A stretch of 5,789 bases of DNA, from NCBI GenBank assembly GCA_003161755.1, contig PMNP01000119.1, forward strand, positions 942-6,730. Direction: 5' to 3'. The notes beneath the pieces were generated by a model. That model worked only from the letters and a program-made list of their open reading frames with translations, did not search any database and was not told where the DNA came from. The stretch's first letter is position 1; each line of letters begins with the position of its first letter. This DNA is from Ignavibacteriota bacterium. GTDB taxonomy: Bacteria > Bacteroidota > UBA10030 > UBA6906. Shown in pieces: positions 1-5,789 of the stretch. The position numbers and the translations under genes were made by a program.

Positions 1-724
1 CCTCCTCCTCGATTCCTTCCACTCCATGCCTTCTGTCCAATGGCAGTTTCAGAAAGCTCCGCCGATCCAGGATATAAAATATCCCGATCACCAGCGCTAC
101 ACCTATCGCCCATTTCGTCCAGAGGTGCTCCGCCACCCAGAAAAAGGGAATCCCTTTCAAATATCCAAGAAAGAGCGGAGGATCGCCGATGGGCGTGAGT
201 GCTCCCCCCATGTTGCTAACGATGAAGATGAAGAAAACAATGTGATATGGACGAATCCTGTACCGATTAACCCGGATAAACGGCCGGATGAGGATCATTG
301 ACGCACCGGTTGTCCCCAGGATGTTGGCCACAATCGCTCCAAACATGAGGAAGAAGACATTCCTGAGCGGCGTGGACTTCCCCTTGATCCTGATGTGAAT
401 CCCGCCGGCAACGACGAACAGCGATCCTATCAGGGCGATGAAGCTGACATACTCCAATCCCGAAATCAGCATGCGCACCGGGTTGTTCAGCACAAAGAGA
501 TAGTACCCGACACTTATCATCCCCAATCCGCACACAAAGGCGGGGTACCATCGTTCCCACCAGTGCTTGCTGATGAACGGGATGATCGCGATGCCAATAA
601 GGATAAAAACAAACGGGAGAATCATCCACGGAGAAGGCTGGACGATCGTTGGCTCCGCTGCGACTGCAAATCCCGGGAGGAGCGAGAGCACCGCAAGTAA
701 CCCGAGGGACTTCCAATATCTCAT
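1..724 (-). CDS. NhaD/CitMHS-like sodium:proton antiporter, N-terminal part (3' end outside window)
   Basis: Inner-membrane ion transporter of the NhaD/ArsB/CitMHS superfamily, probably exchanging Na+ for H+. Read from an ATG at 724-722, the frame is open for 241 codons to the window edge; family members are usually around 450-490 residues, so about half is visible. Residues 1-23 look like a cleavable signal peptide (basic start, leucine-rich core, then AVAAEP). Hydrophobic segments follow at about 34-50, 62-79, 92-108, 121-137, 160-175 and 203-218. Two family signatures are clear: a GTTGAS-containing stretch at about 133-153 followed by IRPFIRVN, and SNMGGALTPIGDPPLF at 170-185, where the GDP motif lies in the putative ion-binding region. 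The gene starts 26 bp after the nuoM stop, so co-transcription with complex I is likely. Ion specificity is inferred from the family; a carboxylate carrier is the main alternative. The assignment to the putative citrate transporter / sodium:proton antiporter family is by recognition, not search. Confidence 0.85.
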   Translation of the reverse strand, partial: MRYWKSLGLLAVLSLLPGFAVAAEPTIVQPSPWMILPFVFILIGIAIIPFISKHWWERWYPAFVCGLGMISVGYYLFVLNNPVRMLISGLEYVSFIALIGSLFVVAGGIHIRIKGKSTPLRNVFFLMFGAIVANILGTTGASMILIRPFIRVNRYRIRPYHIVFFIFIVSNMGGALTPIGDPPLFLGYLKGIPFFWVAEHLWTKWAIGVALVIGIFYILDRRSFLKLPLDRRHGVEGIEEE

Positions 725-731
725 CGCGCGG

Positions 732-736
732 CTTCC
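732..736 (-). promoter_or_regulatory. Possible ribosome binding site of the antiporter gene
   Basis: On the minus strand GGAAG lies 7 nt before the ATG at 724-722. It supports this ATG as the start, which also places a complete signal-peptide-like sequence at the N-terminus. It is only a partial match to the Shine-Dalgarno consensus. Confidence 0.4.
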
Positions 737-750
737 GGGGTTCCCGATTG

Positions 751-2310
751 CTATTGAACAGCCTGGGCTTTTCCAGGCAGATTTCCTTTTCGTGCTTCTT
801 CGATCCGGTGAATGACCTGCTTCGATGCTGCTGCCGAGGTATTCAAAAACGTCGCAGGGTGCCACCCTATCCACACAATGAACACGAGTACAGGAACCAG
901 CACAATCCATTCGCGCAGCGAGAGGTCTTTCAGTGCTGCGTTTTCAGGGCGTTCCACTTTACCAAAAAACACCTGTTGATAGCTCCAGAGAAGATAGACG
1001 GCGGCAAGGATCACTCCGCTTGCGCCGACGATTGCAAATGCCGGTGTGCCGAGGACCGCCGACTTGAAGGCCCCGAGAAGGATGAGAAATTCCCCGACAA
1101 ACCCATTGAGACCTGGCAACCCGGCTGAGGAGAGCATCACGATCATGAAGAATGTTGCGTACACTGGCATCACCCGCGCGATGCCGCCAAACTCCTTGAT
1201 CAGGCGCGTGTGCCTGCGGTCATAAATCATCCCGACGAGAAGGAAGAGGGCACCTGTCGAGAGTCCATGATTGACCATTTGCAGCACACTCCCCTGCAAC
1301 CCTTCCTCATTCATGGCAAAGATTCCGAGAACAATAAATCCCATGTGACTTACGGAGGAATAGGCCACGAGCTTCTTCAGGTCCGGTTGAACCATCGAGA
1401 CCAGCGCGCCATACACGATCCCGATCACTGCAAGCGCAGCAATATACGGCATGAACACCAACGCTGCGGAGGGAAACAGTGGAAGGCAGAATCTGACGAG
1501 CCCGAATGTCCCCATCTTCAGCAACACGCCCGCAAGGATCACCGAACCGGCTGTTGGAGCCTGAACGTGAGCGTCAGGCAGCCACGTATGAAGCGGAAAC
1601 AGGGGCACTTTGATTGCGAAACTCACTGCGAACGCAAGGAACATCCACATCTGGATCGTCAGGGGAATCGTAGGAGCAATGTCGTAGAGCTTGAGAAAAT
1701 CGGCTGTGAATCTGCCGCCATTCAGCGTCGAGGCATAATACCCGAGCCAGATGATGGCGACGAGCATCAGGAGACTCCCCGCCATCGTATACAGGAAAAA
1801 TTTTGTTGCTGCATAAACTCTTTCTGGTCCTCCCCATATCCCAATGATAAAATACATTGGAACAAGCATAAACTCCCAGAACACATAAAATAACACCATG
1901 TCGAGAGAAACGAATACCCCGAGCGTTCCAGCCTCGAGCAGGAGCATGAGCGCCACGTAGCCCTTCAATTCCTTCTGTATTGACTGCCACGAGGCGAGGA
2001 GAGCAAGGGGAAAAAGGAATGTTGTGAGGAGGACGAGCAGGAGCGCGATCCCATCAACGCCAACGTGATACGAAACATCGATCCCGGCAATCCACGGGAG
2101 TTTTTCTTCAAACTGCATAAGCGGGTTAGCCGCATCAAAACCGAACCACAACAGGCACGACACGGCAAGAGTGGCAAGCGCCAACCCCAAACCCACCAGC
2201 TTGATCATCCGGGGATTATCGCGCGGGAGCAGCGCCACAAGCATAGCTCCCGCGACGGGAACGGCCAGCATCAGCGTTATTACGGAAGATACCATCATGG
2301 GTACGTGCAT
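751..2310 (-). CDS. nuoM: NADH-quinone oxidoreductase subunit M (complex I, Nqo13/ND4-like)
   Basis: Large antiporter-like subunit of the complex I membrane arm; it forms one of the proton channels in the inner membrane. The 519 residues are close to the E. coli length (509, from memory) and make about 14 membrane helices. The channel residues are all present: Glu146 in FYVFWEF (equivalent to E. coli Glu144), Lys234 in FAIKVPLFPLHTWLPDAH, Lys265 in LLKMGTFG, His322, His348 and Glu407 in GFVGEF. From Lys234 to Glu407 the numbering coincides with that of E. coli. The last 25 or so residues form a charged, probably cytoplasmic or peripheral tail. The start is uncertain: no Shine-Dalgarno precedes the ATG at 2310, and Met5 or Met6 (2298, 2295) would give a more usual hydrophobic N-terminus. 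nuoL ends 36 bp upstream, and the antiporter gene, not nuoN, follows after 26 bp. Identity is very secure. Confidence 0.97.
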   Translation of the reverse strand: MHVPMMVSSVITLMLAVPVAGAMLVALLPRDNPRMIKLVGLGLALATLAVSCLLWFGFDAANPLMQFEEKLPWIAGIDVSYHVGVDGIALLLVLLTTFLFPLALLASWQSIQKELKGYVALMLLLEAGTLGVFVSLDMVLFYVFWEFMLVPMYFIIGIWGGPERVYAATKFFLYTMAGSLLMLVAIIWLGYYASTLNGGRFTADFLKLYDIAPTIPLTIQMWMFLAFAVSFAIKVPLFPLHTWLPDAHVQAPTAGSVILAGVLLKMGTFGLVRFCLPLFPSAALVFMPYIAALAVIGIVYGALVSMVQPDLKKLVAYSSVSHMGFIVLGIFAMNEEGLQGSVLQMVNHGLSTGALFLLVGMIYDRRHTRLIKEFGGIARVMPVYATFFMIVMLSSAGLPGLNGFVGEFLILLGAFKSAVLGTPAFAIVGASGVILAAVYLLWSYQQVFFGKVERPENAALKDLSLREWIVLVPVLVFIVWIGWHPATFLNTSAAASKQVIHRIEEARKGNLPGKAQAVQ

Positions 2311-2346
2311 CCGTGCAATAATGAAAGACCGGCGACACCGCCGACG

Positions 2347-4278
2347 TCAGTGCAACAGGAGCCAACTGATGACTGCAAGGACACCGACGACAAACACAAG
2401 GACATAGCTCCGTGCAACACCCGTCTGGATAAGACGCAGAGAAGCCCCGAGCACGCCAACCAGCCTTGCACCGGTGTTGATACACCAGTCGATCACGCCG
2501 GTATCGATTCCCTTCCAAAGCAATGTTTCGGATCCCTTCACCACAGGCGTGACCACTACGGCGTCGTACACTTCATCCACATAATACTTGTTCAATAGCA
2601 GTGCATACAGCCGGCTGAACCGCCGACTCAGATCCAGGGGGAGTTCGTTCCTGCCAAGATACAAACGTCGGGCTATGTAGACGCCGCTGGCGGCGACGGC
2701 CACGGAGAGCGCCATCAAAAGATACTCCGAGCCCCCTCCACCCTCGTGCGAAGCGGCAAGTTTTATCAACGCATGGTTGAAGACCGGATCAAGCCATTGT
2801 TCGATTGCATTATTCCCCCCAAGGCTCGACGGCCAACCTGCGATTCCCCCAACGCACGCCAGGATTGCGAGCACGATGAGAGGAATCGTCATTGACCAGG
2901 GCGCTTCATGCGGATGCTTCCCATGTTCCCAACGCGGTGCACCGCTGAACGTCAACGTGTAGAGTCGCATCATATACAGGGCGGTCAACACAGCACCGAC
3001 AAGCCCCATGACCCAAAGAACGGCGTGTCCGGAATCGAAGGCACGCCAGAGGATTTCGTCCTTGCTGACGAAGCCTGAGAGCGGCGGGATGCCTGCGATG
3101 GCCAGAGTGGCAACAAGGAATGTCTTGCTGGTGATGGGCATGGGTGCCGAGAGGCCTCCCATGGACTGAATATTCTGTTCATCATGCATTGTGTGGATCA
3201 CTGCGCCTGCGCCGAGGAATAACAGCGCCTTGAAAAACGCATGCGTCATGACATGGAAAATCCCGGCGCTAAACGCCCCCACGCCCATTGCAAGAAACAT
3301 GTAGCCAAGCTGGCTGATCGTGGAATACGCCAGGACCTTCTTGATATCGTTCTGAACAAGACCGATGGTCGCGGCAAACAAGGCCGTCAGCGCTCCGATG
3401 ACTGCAACCACAGTCATTGCCGGCGGAGCAAGGGCAAAGAGCACCGCGCATCGGGCAACCATATAGACGCCCGCCGTTACCATTGTAGCTGCATGGATGA
3501 GCGCGCTCACCGGCGTTGGACCTGCCATGGCATCCGGAAGCCAGACAAAGAGCGGGATTTGAGCCGACTTCCCCGTTGCCCCCAGAAACAGCGATAGCGA
3601 TATCCAGAGGAACACAGGTGTCCCCACGGCAAATGCCGACGCCTGGGAGAAGACTGATTGGAAATTCAGCGTCCCGAAAGTGATCACGAGGAGGAACATC
3701 CCGATCAAGAATCCGAAATCGCCAATGCGGTTGACGATAAATGCCTTCTTCGCCGCATCGGCGGTGGTTCCTTTTTCAAACTTCCGATCATACCAGAAGC
3801 CGATCAGGAGGTAGGAACAGAGGCCCACGCCCTCCCATCCGAGGAACATGAGAAGGAAATTGTCGGCCAGGATAAGATTCAACATTGCGAAGATGAACAG
3901 ATTCAGGTAGGCAAAGAATCGCCAGAATCCGGGATCGCCGTGCATGTAGCCGATAGAGTACACATGAATCACGAAGCCCACGCCAGTGACGATGAGCATC
4001 ATCAGGATGGAAAGCTGATCGATTTGAAATCCGATATCAGCCGAGAACGAGCCTGCGGTAATCCAGCGGAAGAGATGGACGAAATGTGCCCGCCCCTCCG
4101 GAGGACTGGCGAGCATGTCGAAGAACGCGGCGAGTGCGATGGTGAATGAGATGCCGACTGTGACGCACCCGGCAATTCCCGAGAATCGTTCGTTGTTGAT
4201 CCTGGAACCGACAAGACCGTTCAGGATAAACCCGAAGAGAGGGAGGATTACTGCAACAGCAATCAGCTCGTACGCCAT
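2347..4278 (-). CDS. nuoL: NADH-quinone oxidoreductase subunit L (complex I, Nqo12/ND5-like)
   Basis: Most distal antiporter-like subunit of complex I, translocating protons across the inner membrane. The 643 residues include the 14-helix antiporter core plus the C-terminal extension typical of NuoL: the NKYYVDEVYD motif at about 563-572, the amphipathic lateral-helix region, and a final membrane helix at about 624-642. Key residues are intact: Glu149 in FLGWEGVGLCSYLLIGFW, Lys237 in GATGKSAQIPLFVWLPDAM, His262 in SALIHAATMV, His342 and His346, Lys350 in THAFFKALLFLGAG, and Lys406-Asp407 in SGFVSKDEIL. These correspond to E. coli Glu144, Lys229, His254, His334, His338, Lys342 and Lys399-Asp400. 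A glycine-rich linker (GGGG at about 513-516) precedes the segment before the last helices. The ATG at 4278 is 10 bp after the nuoK stop, with AGGG 4 nt before it. Coupling to nuoK by translation is plausible. Confidence 0.97.
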   Translation of the reverse strand: MAYELIAVAVILPLFGFILNGLVGSRINNERFSGIAGCVTVGISFTIALAAFFDMLASPPEGRAHFVHLFRWITAGSFSADIGFQIDQLSILMMLIVTGVGFVIHVYSIGYMHGDPGFWRFFAYLNLFIFAMLNLILADNFLLMFLGWEGVGLCSYLLIGFWYDRKFEKGTTADAAKKAFIVNRIGDFGFLIGMFLLVITFGTLNFQSVFSQASAFAVGTPVFLWISLSLFLGATGKSAQIPLFVWLPDAMAGPTPVSALIHAATMVTAGVYMVARCAVLFALAPPAMTVVAVIGALTALFAATIGLVQNDIKKVLAYSTISQLGYMFLAMGVGAFSAGIFHVMTHAFFKALLFLGAGAVIHTMHDEQNIQSMGGLSAPMPITSKTFLVATLAIAGIPPLSGFVSKDEILWRAFDSGHAVLWVMGLVGAVLTALYMMRLYTLTFSGAPRWEHGKHPHEAPWSMTIPLIVLAILACVGGIAGWPSSLGGNNAIEQWLDPVFNHALIKLAASHEGGGGSEYLLMALSVAVAASGVYIARRLYLGRNELPLDLSRRFSRLYALLLNKYYVDEVYDAVVVTPVVKGSETLLWKGIDTGVIDWCINTGARLVGVLGASLRLIQTGVARSYVLVFVVGVLAVISWLLLH

Positions 4279-4282
4279 GGCA

Positions 4283-4286
4283 CCCT
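4283..4286 (-). promoter_or_regulatory. Possible ribosome binding site of nuoL
   Basis: AGGG on the minus strand lies 4 nt before the nuoL ATG, within the 10-bp gap after the nuoK stop codon. The spacing is short and the match partial, but it agrees with the chosen start. The nuoK stop lies immediately upstream, so translational coupling could also provide initiation. Confidence 0.4.
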
Positions 4287-4288
4287 GG

Positions 4289-4594
4289 CTACCATTTCAG
4301 GATATTGATTTCGTCGATATCTACTGTAGGCTTGTTCCGGTACAACGCGATGACGATGGCCAAACCCACCGCAGCCTCGGCGGCAGCAACGGCCATGACG
4401 AACACGACAAACGCCTGTCCTGTCATGTTTCCCAGGAACGAGGAGAAAGCAATCAGCGTCAGATTGACCGCATTGAGCATCATTTCGATCGACATGAAGA
4501 TGACCAGAGCATTCCGCCGCGTGAGGACGCCGGCAACGCCGACAATAAAGAGGAGTGCACTGAGCACAAGATAATAGTTCAGGGGAACATCCAT
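4289..4594 (-). CDS. nuoK: NADH-quinone oxidoreductase subunit K (complex I, Nqo11/ND4L-like)
   Basis: Small membrane subunit of complex I that contributes to the proton path between the quinone module and the antiporter-like subunits. It has 101 residues, a typical NuoK length, with three hydrophobic helices at about 7-24, 30-51 and 61-84. The two buried glutamates are both present: Glu37 in [13 protein letters not shown] and Glu73 in [11 protein letters not shown], equivalent to E. coli Glu36 and Glu72. The Arg-Arg pair at 26-27 lies in the first loop, as expected. The protein ends with the family-typical [10 protein letters not shown]. The ATG at 4594 lies 26 bp after the nuoJ stop; GGAAC at 4605-4601 is only a weak ribosome-binding candidate. 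nuoL follows after 10 bp. Identity is secure. Confidence 0.97.
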   Translation of the reverse strand: MDVPLNYYLVLSALLFIVGVAGVLTRRNALVIFMSIEMMLNAVNLTLIAFSSFLGNMTGQAFVVFVMAVAAAEAAVGLAIVIALYRNKPTVDIDEINILKW

Positions 4595-4620
4595 CGAGTG
4601 GTTCCGAATGTTAAAATTCG

Positions 4621-5139
4621 TCAGAGACGTTTTTTGGCCAGGATCACCGCACCCACGATGGCAACAAGGAGGAGCAGTGAGGTAATCTCAAAGGGCAGCA
4701 GGAACGGACCAAAGAGTGCAGCCCCCATTCCTTCAACCGTTCCCATGGCTCCGGCAACAGTGGGGATTGGACGGGGCATTGCCGGGTAGGAGCGCGTAAA
4801 GACAATGACAGCAAGTTCAAGAAGGAGACCTGCGCTCAGGATGATGCCAAAGGTCGTCCGGATGTTCATTCGGTCAACCAGGTTTCGTTCATCAGCGAGG
4901 TTAAGGAGCATGATGACGAATACCACCAGCACCATGATGGCGCCAGTATAAACGATGATCTGCAAAACTGCCAGGAATTGAGCGTGAAGGAGAAGATACA
5001 GTCCGGCAAGCGCGAAAAAATTACCGATGAGACAAATCGCGCTCATGACAGGATTCCGTTGCACGATCATCATCACCGCTGTCGTGACGGCAAGAGCCCC
5101 GAGAAAAAAGAAGAATAGCATCTCAGCTGACACGGACAC
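4621..5139 (-). CDS. nuoJ: NADH-quinone oxidoreductase subunit J (complex I, Nqo10/ND6-like)
   Basis: Membrane subunit of complex I; its third helix, with a pi-bulge in known structures, takes part in coupling quinone reduction to proton movement. Read from GTG at 5139 it has 172 residues, slightly shorter than E. coli NuoJ (184, from memory). Five helices are seen at about 7-25, 31-51, 55-79, 95-115 and 145-168. Diagnostic features are VQRNPVMSA at 26-34, the helix-3 motif [18 protein letters not shown] with Tyr64 and Gly66, and the C-terminal [20 protein letters not shown]. The start is open to doubt: GTG at 5139, GTG at 5133 and ATG at 5121 are in frame, and none has a good Shine-Dalgarno. 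The ATG gives a 166-residue protein starting directly with the hydrophobic helix, as in many NuoJ proteins. The next in-frame stop upstream is at 5184-5182. It is the first nuo gene of this run, not preceded by nuoI. Confidence 0.95.
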   Translation of the reverse strand: MSVSAEMLFFFFLGALAVTTAVMMIVQRNPVMSAICLIGNFFALAGLYLLLHAQFLAVLQIIVYTGAIMVLVVFVIMLLNLADERNLVDRMNIRTTFGIILSAGLLLELAVIVFTRSYPAMPRPIPTVAGAMGTVEGMGAALFGPFLLPFEITSLLLLVAIVGAVILAKKRL

Positions 5140-5264
5140 GTCCGGCTTGGTTGGTTTGAATGAGAAAAATAGCAGGAATATCTACCAGAAACAACAAATT
5201 CCGGGCTTTCGGCTGCGCCAATCGGACCTGACCATGCTGGTCTTCCGAGGAAGGCCCAAAACCA
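5140..5264. other. Intergenic region between the barrel gene and nuoJ
   Basis: This 125-bp gap is the only sizeable non-coding stretch in the window. It contains a small perfect hairpin (5230-5242: five-base-pair stem GACCA/TGGTC, three-base loop) downstream of the barrel gene, but no run of T follows it on the minus strand, so it is not a convincing intrinsic terminator. An AT-richer part near 5160-5200 holds a possible promoter. No tRNA, riboswitch or small reading frame is evident. Confidence 0.8.
5166..5194 (-). promoter_or_regulatory. Possible promoter of the nuoJKLM-antiporter operon
   Basis: On the minus strand TTGTTT (5194-5189) is followed after 17 bp by TATTTT (5171-5166), preceded directly by TGC, which resembles an extended -10. 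The downstream element TATTTTTC also resembles the Bacteroidota -7 consensus TAnnTTTG, with TTTG-like sequence further upstream. A transcript would start near 5158-5160, leaving about 20 to 40 nt before the nuoJ start. The matches are partial and the region is AT-rich, so this is tentative. Confidence 0.3.
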
Positions 5265-5777
5265 TCAGAAAAAGTAGTAGAAGATCCCCACTTGCGGCAG
5301 CGGCAGGACCGTTCCGTCTGTGAAGTAGGTAAACAGGAGTTCGGCGGTAAAATGAATTCCTGAGCCTATTTCCGTCTCTCCTCCTGCCCCGATTCCAGCC
5401 CTGGCAGGTCCTTCCATGTCATTATGGCCGCCCGTGCCTGCAAAGAAATATGAGGTTCCACCTGCCGCAAAGAACCGGAATGTCCTCGTCCGCGACAGGT
5501 CATACTGCGCCTCCAACCCGATAGAATAATAAAGCCTGTCGGTTGCTTTGATGATCCCCCCTGTGATCTGATAACTGAACGCGGTCGGGAGATGATGGCG
5601 GAAACTGAGTCCCAATCCTGTTGCCGGACCAGCGGCAAACCCAAGGCCGAAAACGTTTGTCTTCATCGCCGGATTTTCCAGCCGGTCGCTCACGACAACC
5701 TGGGCCTGGAGCTGCGACACCGCCAAAGAGAATGCAATGATGATCAACAGCGCCAGGATGAGTCTTCGAGTTTTCAT
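5265..5777 (-). CDS. Putative small outer-membrane beta-barrel protein, function unknown
   Basis: I do not recognise a named family. The 170-residue product begins with a clear signal peptide: basic MKTRR, hydrophobic core to about residue 20, and probable cleavage after SQLQA near residue 25. The mature part is rich in glycine and aromatic residues and shows about eight segments of alternating hydrophobicity (roughly 43-49, 53-61, 66-75, 82-93, 99-112, 124-133, 139-151, 161-170). It ends in GIFYYFF, and a terminal phenylalanine in a beta-strand is the usual recognition signal for outer-membrane insertion. An eight-stranded barrel of the general OmpA/OmpW-like size is the best guess; no enzyme motif is visible. 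The ATG at 5777 is only 12 bp from the window edge; the frame stays open to the edge, but the signal peptide fits this start. No Shine-Dalgarno is visible. It lies 125 bp upstream of nuoJ (GTG start) on the same strand; a functional link to complex I is not shown. Confidence 0.6.
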   Translation of the reverse strand: MKTRRLILALLIIIAFSLAVSQLQAQVVVSDRLENPAMKTNVFGLGFAAGPATGLGLSFRHHLPTAFSYQITGGIIKATDRLYYSIGLEAQYDLSRTRTFRFFAAGGTSYFFAGTGGHNDMEGPARAGIGAGGETEIGSGIHFTAELLFTYFTDGTVLPLPQVGIFYYFF

Positions 5778-5789
5778 GGTTGAGTATGG

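Noticed and set aside
267..716. Minus-strand open frame of 149 codons within the antiporter region
   Set aside because: It is in a shifted frame relative to the antiporter, is rich in Cys, His and Arg, and resembles no family, whereas the frame starting at 724 gives clear transporter motifs through the same bases.
1210..1893. Long plus-strand open frame (227 codons) opposite nuoM
   Set aside because: Lies fully antisense to strongly conserved nuoM coding sequence. Its product is hydrophilic and low in complexity, with many His, Arg, Glu and Gln, as expected from the complement of membrane-protein codons.
1574..1990. Minus-strand open frame of 138 codons inside nuoM
   Set aside because: Same-strand shifted-frame shadow of nuoM. 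The nuoM frame is continuous and conserved across the whole interval, so there is no frameshift or overlapping gene to explain.
751..4278. nuoL and nuoM as subunits of a multisubunit Mrp-type cation antiporter or a hydrogenase
   Set aside because: NuoL and NuoM belong to the same superfamily as MrpA/MrpD and hydrogenase subunits, but the order J-K-L-M, the lengths, the NuoL C-terminal NKYYVDEVYD motif and lateral-helix region, and the NuoJ motifs fit complex I.
4115..4789. Plus-strand open frame (224 codons) spanning the nuoL, nuoK and nuoJ junctions
   Set aside because: Crosses three real genes in antisense, has no recognisable domain, and contains a stretch mirroring the NuoK C-terminal region. 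It is a shadow of the coding strand.
5230..5242. Hairpin downstream of the barrel gene as an intrinsic terminator
   Set aside because: Only five base pairs with a three-base loop and no T-run after it on the minus strand; too weak to call a terminator.

Overview
The window is one block of minus-strand genes that reads from high to low coordinates: outer-membrane barrel protein, nuoJ, nuoK, nuoL, nuoM, then the N-terminal half of an NhaD/CitMHS-like sodium:proton antiporter that runs off the left edge. Every gene is on the same strand. Almost the whole window is coding, and the only non-coding stretch of any size is the 125 bp between the barrel gene and nuoJ. I see no RNA genes, mobile elements, CRISPR arrays or sizeable repeats.

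The core is the proton-pumping membrane arm of respiratory complex I (NADH:quinone oxidoreductase). NuoJ and NuoK are the small subunits near the quinone-binding module. NuoL and NuoM are the large antiporter-like subunits of the distal arm. All four reading frames are intact, and the key charged residues of the proton channels are present in NuoK, NuoL and NuoM. The NADH- and quinone-reacting subunits (NuoA to NuoI) and NuoN are not in the window. nuoJ is preceded by an unrelated barrel gene rather than nuoI, so the complex I genes are probably split into at least two clusters.

The most notable point is the antiporter gene 26 bp after nuoM, where nuoN would normally follow. From memory, Rhodothermus marinus has the same kind of arrangement: its nqo10-14 operon carries an nhaD homologue and a pterin-4a-carbinolamine dehydratase (pcd) homologue between nqo13 (nuoM) and nqo14 (nuoN) (Melo and colleagues, 2005). 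This window therefore looks like a related form of that operon in another organism, and not a wholly new system. It predicts pcd and/or nuoN just beyond the left edge.

The organism is most likely a Gram-negative bacterium of the Bacteroidota/Rhodothermota/Chlorobiota/Ignavibacteria group. The evidence is the barrel protein with a signal peptide, the split complex I cluster with an embedded antiporter, generally weak or absent Shine-Dalgarno sequences, and moderate G+C (mid-50s percent by eye). This placement is an inference, and a finer one is not possible from the sequence alone.
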